Shown: positions 45,817 through 59,400, counted from the first letter of the stretch. The stretch is 64,000 nucleotides of DNA from Aquanectria penicillioides (GCA_003415625.1 PYIU01000001.1:3720746-3784745), one strand, 5' to 3'. The notes: a model not told the origin generated them from the sequence alone. Numbers and translations are program-made.

Positions 45817-47733
45817 TTCAATAAACCGGATGGTAGACAATATTGTACATAGCAAGCCTATATCACCCGTGACCAAATTTAACAATGATTTAACAATTCT
45901 TTCTCATTTCCTAGTTCCACTGTTTAGGCGAAAATAAAAATTGAACAAGATCGAACCCTGTAAGCCATAAGGTTGCAATTGAGAAACTGTTTCGTGGCCA
46001 TTCCGATACCACGGTACAATGTTATTGTAGTCATATGTGTATCATTACCTATCAATACAGGGACAGGGATCTATAATACCGATCATCATCTTTCAATTTA
46101 GTCAGTGTGCTTGCGACTCCTGTAAACAATATACAGGGCGCGCAGGGACGGTCACAGCGGGCGACATGCGCAACGGGTCGGTCCAGATCAATTGGGATTC
46201 GTAAGGAACAGCTAGATAGTGGTCGCAGAATGCAGTCACCTATTTACAGTGCAGGGATTCCCTTGTGAGGATATGAATAATTCTCATCGAGTTTTGCAGG
46301 CAAATCGAACGTCAAGTGGGCTGTTAAAAATATGACTGCCTACCCTAAGGTACTGTCATCAAGAAAAATTGATGGGAAACTGTACTATTGGTAGTATGGT
46401 AGGACTTTTATAACTAAATTGATCTAAACTAATATTCAACTGCCCAATACACAGTTGAATCTCGCAAAGTAGTCAACAAATTATCCGAATCAGCGAATGA
46501 AAATGTAACAACGGTTCGGCAGCGGCCGACCGGTGCGTTATATACGGATATGTGACACTCAGCAATCGCGGCGACTGCGATTACTGCTGGATCTTTTGCC
46601 GTAGCGGCGACTGGTCTATTGTGCAAGCCGGTATGTCACCCGTCTTTGTTACAGAAAACTACCACAAACCGCATACATGACTGGAACCATATCAAGCTAT
46701 GATACTTTCCACTCCCCGAGAAGGTTAAGAACAAAATTCCAAAACGAAGAGTAACCAAGAAGGAAAAGATTTCAAGGTTCTTTTATCATTGCTTCACATG
46801 CTTCACAAACTAAAGCGCAACTCGACACTAAATGTTATTTCCTTTTAGATGTGTTTAGAAACTATCGAGATTAAATTATCACCTTCTGGCTGTGTGTTGG
46901 AACGTTGGAATCGATTGAAGGGATAACATCCTATGAGGTCTGAGATGTTTCAGAGGGTGATCATGCGACCCGTGTTTGATCTGTGTTTCAACTCCTCTTT
47001 AATACCTCACGATAGCTAGTTTAATTGTAGAGGAACAAGAGTGATGATTATTACAACCTAGCAGCTGCTATTGCTGTGAAGTTGACTGCGTCATAACAAA
47101 AACCCCGGGACCTACCCACACTGTGATAACACGATTCACTGTCACAGTCAATACAGCGGCATCGAGTGGCCAGAATCGAATGATCTGTTCCTATTAAACG
47201 ATAATTTCAATAGTCGAACTTCAAAATGCGTGTGAAGCAAGCTTTGTCCTGGATATATGCATTTATCTCGTGGGTAAACCGTGGAGAACGGCTCAGATTA
47301 TTTGGAACATTTACATAAAGACCACTCCATTGAATGTGCTGTCCATAAACTCCCATCTTATTTTCTAATTTCCTATAGAATGGCCAATATTTATTCTCGG
47401 GTCGAAAACTTACACAGACACCATTTATTTGGTTGACGTTGATTCTGGTTCCAGGTGGCATCAAGTATCATAAAAATATTATTCTCGGGACAGCTAGTTG
47501 TGAAAAGAAGAATTACTTTTTTGCTTTTTCGGCGCATGGGTGGATTCACGCGTTGTCCTGAGAACCAACAGGCAGGACCAGGGTCAGGTCAGCGCTAAAC
47601 CGCCAAGAATAAGCGCAATCTATTCCATGATTTCCTTCCCCTCAAATGCTTCACTTCATTCAAGCTTCTTCGAATCACAATCGGCTTCCGGAATAGACCA
47701 TTCTATTAGGACTTCGTTTTCGCACTTTGAACT
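45817..47733. other. 1.9-kb intergenic region, relatively A/T-rich
   Basis: Between the GMC gene and the dynamin-like gene. It is visibly richer in A/T than its flanks. A minus-strand frame at 47207-47464 was considered and not accepted. No repeat or RNA gene recognised. Confidence 0.4.
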
Positions 47734-50544
47734 ATGTCAGACGCCGTCGACTTGGATGCAACGGCCTTCGACCAGCTCAGCCATACCGATGCCAGGCAAC
47801 TGCTTGATACTATCGATAGACTTCGAGAAATCCAAGTAGGAGAGATCGTCAATCTTCCGCAAATCATTGTAGTCGGTGATCAATCCTCCGGCAAAAGCTC
47901 AGTCCTTCAGGCTATCTCTCGTGTCCGGTTTCCGGCCAAAGGTGACGTTTGCACCCGTTTTGCAACCGAACTGGTTCTCCGAAGGGCATCCAACACCACC
48001 GTTCGTGTTTCAATCCAATACTCCCCAGAAGAAGAGGGCAATCAAAAGTTCTCACCAAAAGACTTCCGATGGACAAGCTTCGATTGCGATGCTCTTCCGT
48101 CCATCATCGAGGAGGCCAAACGCCATATGGGCCTTGCCGAAGGAAGCTTCTCAAAGAATGTCCTGCGTGTTGAGATTTCTGGGCCCGACATTTATCCTCT
48201 CACCCTGGTAGACCTTCCTGGCTTCTTTCACACGGGTTCAGCAAACCAGCCTCAAGATGGAACTCTAATTGTCGATCAATTGGTTGAGAGTTACATGAAA
48301 CAAAAGAACTGCATTATCTTGGCTGTAGTTTCGGCCTCAAACCATTTTACAAACCAAAAGATTCTAGCCGAGGTTGCCAAACATGACCCTTCAAGGGAAC
48401 GAACGCTTGGAATCATCACGAAGCCTGATCTTTCTGAAGCCGGGTCGCATGAACAATCCTTTTTAAAACTCGCCCAGAACGAGGAGTCGGCCAACAAGTT
48501 TGTTCTTGGATGGCATGTTCTCAGAAACAGCTCTGAAATTGAGCTTGAAGATGAAACGCATGATAGAGACGAGACTGAGAAGCGATTTTTTCAGAGCGGA
48601 AGCTGGGCAATTCTATCAGCAAAAAACCGGGGGATCGACAGCTTGCGACAGAAGCTAAGCAAAGTCCTTCTAGAACATATCCAGAAGAACTTGCCAGGAT
48701 TGATTAATGAGATTGAGTCTAGCTTGAACAGTCGTGAAGATAAACTAAGTCGGCTCGGAAAAGAGCGATCGAGTACTGAGGATATTCGGGCTTATTTGGC
48801 GGACATTGCAAATGAATATCAACGTTTGGCACGCGATGCCATCCATGGGAGGTACAATGACTCATTCTTCGGCACCCTATATGACAACGACAGAAAGCTA
48901 CGCGCACAACTTCGAAATCTCAATCGCGCATTTGATATCACGATGACTACTAAAGGTGCTAGTAGAAAACTCCAGTGGGAGGAAACTCGATTCGATTCTC
49001 GAGATGCGCAAGGTATTCCGGCGAGCTCAGAGCTTGGCAAAGTCGATGCCATCTCCATGTCTATGAAGGACAGAGAGGGATGCCCTCCGTACATCAAGCC
49101 ATTTTTGGACCTTTATGACTACCCAGATCCTAAGCCAGTCACTGAGTCCGAGCTCAGAGAAGAGCTTGAACATCTAGCGTCTAGCAACCAAGGCAAAGAG
49201 TTTCCCGGTCTTCCAAATCCAGATCTTGTGATTGGATTCTTCAAGATGCATTCCGAACCTTGGGAGGGCATCGCAGTATTTCACCTCGATTGCGTCACCG
49301 AGTACTCCAAAGCATTCGTCGAACAACTCCTGGACCATGTTGTTGGTTCTGATCAAGCCACTCTGTCGTCAATCTTCAGAAGTTTTGTTGACCCCTTCTT
49401 CGAGAGCAAGGAGGAACTATTGAAGATGAAACTGAAAGAGATTATTCGACCATATACTGATGGTTACGCCTTGCCGCTTGAATTGGAATTTCACGACAAC
49501 TTATCCGAAAGGGCAATCCACCGTCTTGTTGACAGAATCTCCACACTCATGGACGATTCTCCAAATGCTAATGCCCAAGACGCCAAAGTCAATCGCGCAA
49601 AGTTGCTGACGATGCTTGTGGAAGCCGAGACCTCCCCAAGTAACAAGTTTGGGGCAGATAAAGTTATCGACACAACAATAGCATATTATGAGGTAGGTCA
49701 CCTACCAACGAGATCTCTAGGAACCATTTTAACCATGACATTAGATGTCACGAAAGACCTTTACTGAAAACATTATCAACCTTGCAATCGAGAGCTGTCT
49801 ACTGGTAGATATTCCTAATATCCTAGCGCTAAAGCAGGTGAATCGAATGAGTGAAGAGGATCTCAAGGCAGTTGCCGCAGAGTCGGAAGAAGTTCAAACG
49901 GACAGAAAAACACTGGAAAGCCAAGTCAATGCATTACGTGAAGGGCTTCGAAAGTGCCAGCGATGGCGACCAAGAACTAAAACAAGTATGACACCGAGTG
50001 CCCCAGTGCATGTCATTGTGGTGTAGATTTTAACCGTGGATTTAGGCCTCGCTACACGTCTAGCTACCACCTCGTCCTCAAAGATGGAGAAACAGGCCAG
50101 CCTAGGTATCCCTGTCTTCTATTCACAACTTTGGGAATAGGTGCTAATGAGCCTGTTTCATCTTAAGTAGAATCGCAATCCACCTCTTTAGCGCTTCTAC
50201 CGCCAACCCGAGAGCCAAATGCAGCATCCAGCCCAGATGTGCCAGTTCTGTTTGGCCCGGGAGGCACCTTAACAAACAGCTCACTGGTAACAAGCGCCAG
50301 TGACTGGGCATTCAGCACATCGAACTCCAAACCGTCACCGAAGCCTCAAACGAAAGGAAATGTCCTGAAGAATACTACTGAGCCCAAGACACCCTACAGA
50401 AGATCAGCTGTACCAAGGTCGAGCTTCGAATTCCAGAGCCCAAGTCATACGGCAACCCCGACATTTATCTCCATCGAAGAAAAGGATAGCCACTATGCTC
50501 GAGATGCGAAAAGAAAGGATCCCTTTCCTCCTGGGAGGAGATGA
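47734..50544 (+). CDS. Dynamin-like (Mx-type) large GTPase
   Basis: Exon 1 47734-49692 and exon 2 49745-49985 are well supported; exon 3 50171-50544 is tentative; together about 857 residues. GTPase motifs: GDQSSGKSS (48-56), DLPG (160-163) and TKPD (229-232). A dynamin middle domain follows. The GTPase effector domain crosses intron 1 (TTIAYYE to MSRKTFTENIINLAIESCLL) and ends near NALREGLRKC. No PH domain. Such proteins self-assemble on membranes for fission or trafficking; fungal members of this subgroup are poorly studied. Exon 3 adds a Ser/Pro/Thr-rich tail (FGPGGTLTNSS ... KDPFPPGRR). Without it, reading through exon 2 ends at a stop at 50026. A competing ~60-codon open frame lies inside the second intron. 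Confidence 0.85.
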
Positions 50545-51171
50545 GATGCGAACGTTTGTGAATCATTTTAATGAGGACGCGGAATGTGCGGTCAGCTGCC
50601 CTCAATCTTAGTTCGCAGATGGAAATGGCAACTTACGAGGCAGATTAGGCAGACTAGAAATGACACATAAAAGTCTCCGGGCGAAGTCTCCGGCGATGCC
50701 ACCAAAGCTCCGAAGGATTGCGGGATTCGTCAACGAAAAGCCGGATTTAGCTGGCGGTGGCGCTGACAGGCGGAGCACTGTCAAATCTTCCCTTTAACAC
50801 CAAGCCTTCAACCCCAACACTCTACATCCAAAGTAAAGGGATGATATCGGCATATCTGTACCTGTCTCTGTAATAAATAGAAATATGATTCATCGTTGTT
50901 TTATTGCAATAGTCTGTCCATGCTCGGTGCTCGGTCTCTGATTTTTGGAGCGCCCGTAGTCTCGCGTTTCGGAGCTAAGAAACCGGCAGTCACAAAGTCA
51001 CGACCTAAGATCCGAATGCCCTCGGAACTTAATCTTGTCAGCTACGCAAAAAAACTTCAACACCAAATCAATAAAAAGCCCCCCTTCCAACAATTTCAAC
51101 CAACCTTTGCGCAGTAATTTCTCATCACAAATCATCACATGAAGACAGAGATCCTCTGAAATTTTATCATC
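50545..51171. other. Intergenic spacer ahead of the TMEM205-like gene
   Basis: About 630 bp holding the 3' end of the dynamin-like gene and the promoter of the next one. A frame at 50896-51117 has no recognisable features and overlaps the expected promoter or leader. Confidence 0.4.
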
Positions 51172-51752
51172 ATGGCCCTCACTACGATTCTGCAGTCCAT
51201 CTTCTCAAGCCTAGCACCATTCCACCTGCTGTCCTTCTCCGCTCTCTTAGGATCGCAGCTCTACCAGACCTTCGTCGTCACGAAAGTAGCATTCACGACG
51301 CTTCCTAGTTCCGCTTACACGAATTTCCAGAAGCGCATCTTCCCGATCTACTTCCACGGCCAATCTCTTCTGCTACTCCTCACTGCAGTGACGTTCCCAC
51401 CCCATGGCCCGCTGTCGCTGATCCAAAACAAGGGCGACTGGATCCCTTTTGTCATCACTGGTGTCGCTGCTGCTCTGAACTTCGTCGTCTACGGGCCCAG
51501 GACACGGAGGCTAATGCTAGAGCGCGTTGAACAAGGTATAGTGATTCTGAGCATCAACTTCACAGTCGGGCTAACGAAAATACAGGGAGGATAGACGCTA
51601 AAGTGACAGGCTTAGATGGACCCAGCACGGAAATGGCTCTCTTGAAAAAGAAATTCTCCCGAGCTCATGCCATGTGCATTCATCTGAACCTGGTGTCAAT
51701 CGGTGCTCTCCTGTGGTACACCTGGAGATTTGCTTCCCACCTGCAGTACTAA
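51172..51752 (+). CDS. TMEM205-like (DUF4149) small membrane protein
   Basis: Two exons, 51172-51535 and 51586-51752, give about 176 residues. Segments: PFHLLSFSALLGSQLYQTFVV (helix 1 with the conserved LGSQ-W/Y pattern), RIFPIYFHGQSLLLLLTA, a third helix WIPFVITGVAAALNFVVYGPRT, and MCIHLNLVSIGALLWYTW at the end. The intron joins ERVEQG to RIDAKVTGLDGPS in phase. The fold matches the TMEM205/DUF4149 family of four-helix membrane proteins. The human member is linked to cisplatin tolerance, but the fungal role is unknown. The gene converges on the methyltransferase gene, whose stop is 240 bp downstream. Confidence 0.85.
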
Positions 51753-51991
51753 GCTAGACAAGGTGGCTATAGCTCAACGAATCAACCAACTCCAGTCCGA
51801 GTTAATAGACCCAGGCTTGCATTTGTGGCGAAGAATAAGTGCGGTTTTGGCAATTAGATATGACGCACATAGCTATTTCTTTCTCCACTCTTACTACGTG
51901 CCATTGGAGGAAATACAGAATAGAGATAGCCTGCATGAAACAACCACACGTTCCTCCCACTTCCGGATAGACGTGGTAACAAATTCGCTTT

Positions 51992-52807
51992 TCAAGTCGA
52001 TGGTAGATAAATCGCCATCTCAAGGCCGCCTGAATATGGTGTCGTAGTCGCCTTGAATCTATTTTTTGGGTCATGGATATAGTCTAAAAGGTCTTCATAC
52101 ATCGGTTTAGCTATTGTGGTGTTGTCGGCTAGCACAATCGCTCCTCGCCCTAGTCGCGGCTTGACAATCTCGAGCGCGGGCAAGGCCAGCGGTGTCCAGA
52201 CTAGATCAGAGGTAAACGAACACATTCCCAGGAGAAATTGCCATAAGTAAATTCACCCACTGTCCAACAGCAGCATATCAATCTCATCGGGCATGCCCTC
52301 TTCAACTTTCAGCGTCTCCCGCAAGTCACCCTCGCGAATCTCGATCCAAGGCTCGACTTCATCACCAGCCTGTTTCCAATGATCTCTCGCCTTCGCCGCC
52401 TTTGTCGGCTCCTTTTCTGTACCAATGACTTTGCCCATCACTGTCTTTCCTGTTGCCGCCTTCATGTCTGCCACGTTCTGACCCACCGCCAGTGCCAGGT
52501 AGATGGTTGAGACACCGAAGCTAGTGCCAGCCTCGACGATGTTTCGGGCACCAATGCTTCGAGCAAGGAGATACATGAATTGACACTTATCCTCCTCGAG
52601 ACTAACGTACTTGTCGCGCATGTGGTCGTCGGATCCGGTAGTCCAGTTGGTGCCCCAGATGTAGCAGCTCAAGAGACGGCTGAGATAGAACCATATTTGG
52701 GAGATGGATTTCTCCTGGGCCTCGGATTCGGCATGCAGGCGCTGCAGCAGGCCATGGATTCGAGGACTAGCCTCAATAGACTGGAGTGCCGTAGCTGGTG
52801 GAGCCAT
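51992..52807 (-). CDS. Class I SAM-dependent methyltransferase (O-methyltransferase-like)
   Basis: Two exons on the minus strand, 52807-52261 and 52200-51992, give about 251 residues. SAM motif I is NIVEAGTSFGVST (~89-101). An acidic motif with IGTEKEPTKA follows, then WIEIREGDL. The LLLDIWTPLALP motif is rebuilt across the intron. Next come GRGAIVLADNT and a Gly/Met-rich final strand (SGGLEMAIYL). The fold resembles the family-3/24 small-molecule O-methyltransferases, which act on catechols and phenolic natural products. The acceptor is unknown. The donor was placed at GAC-A|GTGGGT because only that gives the conserved DIWTP. It borders the large gene-poor region on the right. Confidence 0.85.
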
Positions 52808-55800
52808 GATTGAGTGTGGGCTTTGTTGGATATAGCGGTTGGGGGTTCAGGCTTGGAATATGCCGACTCCAATACGAGCCAGCCTACGAGATGCATAACA
52901 GAAGATGAAATGTCCTCATTTATAAGCACATTCCTCTCCGCAGCCGATCTTGCAAACGGAGCTGAATTATGTCCGATCTTACGGTTGTAACCACAGCGTG
53001 GCCCGATGTTCAGCTCCTGTCACCCGGCGATTTTCGGCGCGACCCAACAGCATCTGGGGTGGTTTTCTGCAGCTGTGACTCGTGAAAAGGTCGAATGGAG
53101 ACCCAGAATGTCTATGCGAACCTCTCCTCGGTGCCAGCCACATTCATGGATAGAGGCCGTCGCCAACAAGAATACCACCCTAGCGACGGATCAGGTAGCA
53201 CCTTTCGTCTTAGGTTCAGCGATGGACAGTAGGTCATTCATCAATAGGATGCTTAAGATTTCATGAAAGTGGAATTGCTTTAGCCTATTTGGATAGATAA
53301 AGACCTTGCGCCTGAGTTATTTATCAATCTAGCGACTGGTGACACGTTCCTGAAGCCACCGGGTGGGTGTTGTTCTTGGAAGTCCGGGGTGGGGAAATCC
53401 GCGATATATCCGGCCCCGAGAACGGAGGCACCTTATCGCCGGCCGAGATCTTCAGCTCCGAGTTCCTGAACGAAGTAGCATTTCATGCCTAATATCTCGG
53501 ACTTTCTTATCTTATGAGTATTTATATAACACTACCACGCAATATCTACACATTCTTGTCCCAGCAACATGGCACGATGCCCATGAGAACAGAACTACCA
53601 AGATGGATAATTTGACCTGCCATTAACAGAGCTTTTCTGGATCACATTTTCATGGAAGAACACCAGAAGAAACCTAGAGAATTCATGATCACTGGGGAAG
53701 CACTGATGGCATGAAATATGCAGAAAAGTGGCTGAATTCTTGTCACCGGATAGGTTTCCAGAGCAACAACTTCATTCCCCCGGTCCAGTGTGCTTCAACA
53801 TGAGTGAAAATTCGTCCCCTAGGCAATTTCTCCTCCTCGAGTAGTTCGCTCTGCTTGACGAGTGTATTTACCTAGCGTAAAACTACACTTAGGTCACCAA
53901 CTGGGAAACCGTTTAACCAAAGAGTGGCAGCAGGGAAGCCAATTGACCTTTACACAGCCCAGATGGCCACGGGAGTATCAATACCTTGCCGACGTACGCA
54001 GAGGACTTTTTCTCATACTCATCCAACACGCCATATCAGAAATTTACAATTCTTACCAAGTGGGAAAGTACCGTGCGTGCTATTCAAGATATGTCCGCGA
54101 GCCAGGCAGAGTCGCAATAGAAGTGAGTGGCCTGCAAGGGGAAGACACTCGCGTCATACCGGAGTAATTATGCCTTGTCAAGAGATGATCTGGGGAGACA
54201 GGTCCGGGATTTCCAAGTTTCTTTCGGCCAAATTTGAACCCTGTCTCTGAAGATCCCGGGCACAAGACTTGTCATCACATCCACATCGACCAAAACAGGG
54301 CCCCAAGGCCACAGAAATTGCGTCATTGCTCTTCATGAGTGTACCTCCTAACCAAGGTGAAAACCCAAAATTCCCCCAGTGAGTATTTTGCTTCGTAGCT
54401 GACCTCGCAAGAGTGCAATTCAAAGTAAGTAAATGTTGGCGAAGGAGGCTTTGGGGAAGCACCCTTCAGCCCCCTTGTAAGGGTCACCAGGACGCATGCC
54501 TCGGCCAGGTTGTAGCAGATGATCGGGTCAAATTTGACCCTCCAAGGAATTCCAGGCAGAAATCAGCGTGGCTGTACCTGATCAACACGGGACAGCACAG
54601 GTTTTCAAGACCGAGCGGTGATGGGCGATAACTTGTTCAACGAGTCCCGGCTGAATCGCGAACAATACACACCTAGAGTTGACTAAAATGGAGGTTGAGA
54701 AGATCCAGGTTTGTCATATTCCGTAAAACGGCCCGCTTTCTTGTCTCTAGTAATTCGAAGTGGTTGACGAATATTCGGATCGATAATCACTGCAAAGGCG
54801 TGTCAGGACCGTTTTGAGGGAATGGTCACGTTCCGCAAGCCGACCCAATCTCCAGCCGGCGCATCATCAAGCCCTCGCATTTGCGTCGCAAGTGTCATGC
54901 AACATCACATGTAAGCTGCCGATCAGGCGTGGCCAAGGAGAAGTCACTCGACTCCGTTGAGCAGGGCGAAACCCCTTCCCCGGCGTATTTTGACTTGATC
55001 GGAGAGCCTTCGTCTCCCCGGGCAATAGGATCTGTGCTGCAGCCCGAACCCTATCGACCAGGTCGGTGACCGAAGCGCATCCTACTTCGGCGGGGGTTAC
55101 ACGGACTGCGTCACAGGTGGGTAAGACAGCACGTTCCGGGGTCCGTATTGTGTAAAGCAACTCCGTCAGGAGATGGGAAAAGCCGACGCCTCACGGTGGG
55201 TATCGTGTCTCGACTCAAACTCCAGTCTCAAGTCGAGAGGATCAAATCAAGAGGAGCTCGCGGACGACAGAGTCACTCGTCTCGTAAGCAAAACCACAAG
55301 TAGGTAGATGAAAGAACCTTCATAGTAAGAACTAGGCGATTACACGTGTCTGGCGGGGGGGATGGGAAAGAAGAGAGATTTCTTGCGACTTCTCCGCTTG
55401 ATGGTTGGTTCTGCTTAGGAAATGCCTAGATATTATGCCGACGGAGGTACCTGCAAGGCTCGTGCACCTGCAGCATGACACTCAACTTTAAGGGATGTAG
55501 GACGACTTGATAATGATGCGTTTGTTACGAGAGCTTCGAGCAGGAACCCAATAGCTAGGGTCCAGCCACCCCCAACACAGAGCCCCTAGTTCGAGTTCAG
55601 CTCCGATTCAAGCTCCCGCCATTCCCGGGGGGGAGGGGGTGGGGGGCTCAAACGAAAGTCATCCTGTCCGCCGCCAGATTGACGTCTCTTATCAAGGGGC
55701 CCGGAATGAGGTGTGGGCGGGGCTAGCAGCGGATTCGCAGATCAAAACAGGGTGAGCGGAGGATATCTACCCAGCTACCCAGCAGAGAGGCATTTCCTAT

Positions 55801-58800
55801 GTGGACGGGGATAAATTCTGTGTGATGTGTTGGAAAGAGTGTGATCGGCAACAGTAAGAAGGGGTGTGGAGAGGAAGATCAAAATGTGGGAAGCCGATCA
55901 CTGCGACGGCATTTGTTGGATAGTGTCAGTGTGATGGACAACAAATGTGTTGCCTCGACGCGCATATTGGAAGGGGCTGGGCAAGGCCTTCAATTCTTTC
56001 CGCCGATCCACCGTACCCCGGATGCCGCAGTCGAGACTAATAAGTAAAGAATGGGAGTCTCGAGGACATGGCCATGATTTTCGTATGGATGATAGTAATA
56101 TCCAAGGGTAGGTATAGTTGAGACGACTGGTGTCATTGTTTGAGACATAACGTAAGATAAGCGGCAATCGAGCTTGTAGGTCTGAGACCCGGATCGGACC
56201 CTAGAATTCTCGTCAAGTCGATGCTGGTAGATTTGTATGGCGACAAGACAAAGGCAAAGATTCGCTTGGCTGTGGCAAGTCGAGCCAAGACACCGCACTC
56301 GGAGACCAACCAGCCGCGGCGGGCGGATAACGTAAGACCCGGCTCTAGGGATGACGTCGAGTGCCCTGACAAACTTGACTAGAGCACACCATGGGTCAAT
56401 GCACCTCTTGACGTTTGCCTCTCTTCTGAGGGTCATCGTCTCATCTGCGTATACTTAACTTCGTGCCATATATGGCGAAGCTCTGATCGAGGACTCCCAC
56501 AACGACTTCATTTTTGGTGCCCAATCGGGCGCGCTGTCCTTGTAAGAAATGACTTAACTCCGGTGGTAGGTTTGGTGACAAAGTATGGGTTGTGAGATAA
56601 GTGTCTGCCGATCGTTGCGGAGAATGCAGCCAGCGTCTATCGCTGAGTCGGGGAAAATTTCTCGAGGGGCCACATTTTCCCATGGCATGAGAGAAGCAGT
56701 ACAGTGTCGTACTCTACATTGTCCTCTCTGCGGAAACGAGGAATGATGAGGGAATTGGGATGTGCAGGTCTGGTTGGTCATTGCGTTGCGGCGAAGCGAT
56801 GATCGCCCTCCTTAGGGGGGGGGGGTTAGGTTACAGTAGGACGGTCACCCTCTTGGACTGTGTCACGGTTATGAAGGAGGAAGGAAGGAATGGTGGATTG
56901 GATCTTGGCAGAGGCCATCCTTTCGAGGTTTGTTAGGTAGATGTCCCGGTCCTGTCTCGGGTCTGGTCTCAACCTGGTAGCTAAGGAGGCCTTGTCGATC
57001 CATGACATCAGTTCGGCCGAAGACATCCGGTAGGTGACCCTTGCTTTGGCGGTTAATAGAGCTCCCGGGGATAGTACGAAATTCTGTAACTTTTAGTGGA
57101 TGAACGGATGGTTGTTGGTCCACCCTATTTACTGTGGGCTCACCTTGGTTAAGTGAGTTTGTGCATTTTGTATGTGTAGTGATGATCATTGCGTTTAAGG
57201 TGGAAAAGGCGGGAGCGCATCTGGTCTTGAAAGTTGCTTCGCGACACGGCAGTTGGGAGGAATGTCTGCAACCCCTGGACCCTTGGGCCCTGAGCGAGGT
57301 GAATCAGGTGTTGATGGCAAGATGCATCTTCGATGCAACACTTGCCTGTGTACTCCTCCTTCCTTGAGTCGGGATAGACCAGGTCTTGTATGGAGGGACA
57401 CCATGGCATTCCAAGCCCGCATGGGGTTTTCTGCCCTTGCCCGGAAACCGGTGTCGGACTGTGGCTACGGAGGACCTGGTAATAAAAGGGATCCACGAAG
57501 TTGATGCTCTAGAAGGCCAATCTTAACTCGACTTAGAGCTTGCCCAATGCGGCGTGAAGGCGTGCATTTGCTGACACCATGCCAAACGGACAATCAGTGA
57601 CCTGAGCAGATCTAGGGTGAAGAGGAAAGCCCTTTGATGAATGTGTTTGGGTCCACGGTTCAAGCTAAAAGCTATGATGCAGCAGAAGTGGCCGATGCTA
57701 GGGCCATATGACTAGCACCGAGCATCAGAGCCAAGGGCGGGCGATCCCGTGTGAGGAAACCGGTGATAGGTGGTGGAGACGGTAGCATTGCTTTTAAGCG
57801 TCTTCATAGGTCCTCACCTTGGTCGGGAAGAGACAACTTTGGTGGTGAAGAAGATTAGGCGAGGAGAAGGTGACGGTGGGGGAATAATGGGATGAATCCC
57901 CGTGAAAGAGTCTTCGCACGGGTGCTTCACGTCCCAGAGAAGGATGGATGGTGGATGGCAGTCTCACTCACTCTCTTACTGTGCTAGAATTATTTGGATG
58001 TCTGTGGATGTGGTTACGGTTGCTTGGCAGGGTTCGGGTGCGAAACCCACTGAGGTCCCCAGGTAGCTTCGGTAGGCTACAGGGGGGTGGTCTCATGGGG
58101 CCTCCAGGGCTACTCCGCCTTATAACTCATTGTACGATAATCGTTTGTGCTGTACTAGACTCCTAGAGGCATGCAGAGAGGCCTCTCTAAGGCAGGTGGT
58201 CACAGTAGGCGCAGTTTGCCTTGTGCGCCCCACTGGTGAGCGTCCTTCCCACCAGGGGTCCGTTCCCCCAAGAGACTCCCGCAAGGGGGGTCCAGTGTGG
58301 TGGATTGCAAGGGCCAGCTATTGCGTCACTCGCGCTGATCTTCCAAATTTGCAGGTTTTCTCACGGGATCTCTCACTGTTGCTAACATGCGTCAAACAGG
58401 CGTAGACAAGGCAGAGCCCTGCTGGTCTACTGTGCCACTACATCCGAACGACTCCCGTTAGAGCACGGGGACGTTGGAGTGGATGGCTGCTGATGCCGTT
58501 GCCTAAGGCACATCCCTGGAGTTGAAGTGTCTGGCAGGATGGCTGTTTTGCTTGGCTATAGCACTACAACTTATCAGTTGTCCTTGTTAGCCTGCGATCG
58601 TCAGTGGCATTGTTGGGTAAGATGGACTGAAAACAGACCGAGTGAATTGGATTAAGATGAGGATGGGCGACAGTGCGTTGGTCAATGTCAGTTACTGTCC
58701 TTAGGTTGCCCTCATAGGCCCCATACTGTGTGCTCTTCCGGATACATAGGTCCTAAATGTACCTACCTAGGTAGGTATACAGCACACGATCACTCCTTCA

Positions 58801-59400
58801 GAACTTCAAGGGAGGGATCCGCAGGCAGGCCGGCAAACGAACTCGGTCGCGTGGGCGCTAGCTCTAGCAACTGGGCTTCGTGCCACTCAGCTCGGCAAAG
58901 TTGCTGTCGCACAGCATCCATCCAGACCTCATTATTTTGTCCTCGCCAAATAAGGCCCGGGCATTGGACTGGCTGGTGGTACTGATAAATACCCAGGACG
59001 ACAGCGACAGGCGCTCTTCCTCCTTCCGCCTGAACCGAACCAGGTACCAGGGTTGTTGCCTGGCGCAAACCGGTATAGCGCCCCTCAGCTAATAAGAAGC
59101 AGGACCAGTACCGGATGGGGATTAGCTCTCAAGGTACCTGGCTGGGTCAGGAGTGGCCACCAAACGTCCACATGACTCCTGCTCTCTCATTCTTCAGTCG
59201 ACACAGACACAACAGGGTCCCTCCTTCATTCTCTTGATCCTCACCCTGAGCAAATGCAGCTTGATCGTTGTACTGACGTTGGGGTGTCCTTTCCGACCAC
59301 CGACTAACCAACATGTCTATTTCTAGCCTCCCTGCCTGCATACTGTGCATGTTACCTTTTCATCGGGGGGTTTTGATCGAATTGCAGGGCCACATATATA
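52808..59400. other. Gene-poor region (~6.6 kb)
   Basis: No frame on either strand exceeds ~150 codons or shows domain motifs, and no chain of exons could be built. Seen within: a perfect 16-bp palindrome at 54525-54540, a G-rich tract at 55625-55646, an 11-G run at 56815-56825, and CTACCTAGGTAG-type palindromic sequence near 58764-58779. Base composition is not strikingly A/T-rich, so this does not look like heavily RIP-mutated transposon sequence. Long regulatory DNA or non-coding transcripts are possible but not shown. Confidence 0.45.

Noticed and set aside
45938..45975. T-arm-like sequence resembling a tRNA (GGTTCGATC on the minus strand)
   Set aside because: A 5-bp stem can be drawn, but no matching acceptor, D and anticodon arms exist at the right distances.
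47207..47464. 85-codon minus-strand frame in the A/T-rich spacer
   Set aside because: Composition follows the local A/T bias and no motif was found. Kept out as chance.
54867..55160. 97-codon minus-strand frame in the gene-poor region
   Set aside because: No motif, and other strands and frames are equally open there. No exon partners.
52808..59400. Possible degraded retrotransposon
   Set aside because: I looked for long terminal repeats, reverse-transcriptase motifs and the A/T bias of repeat-induced mutation, and saw none.
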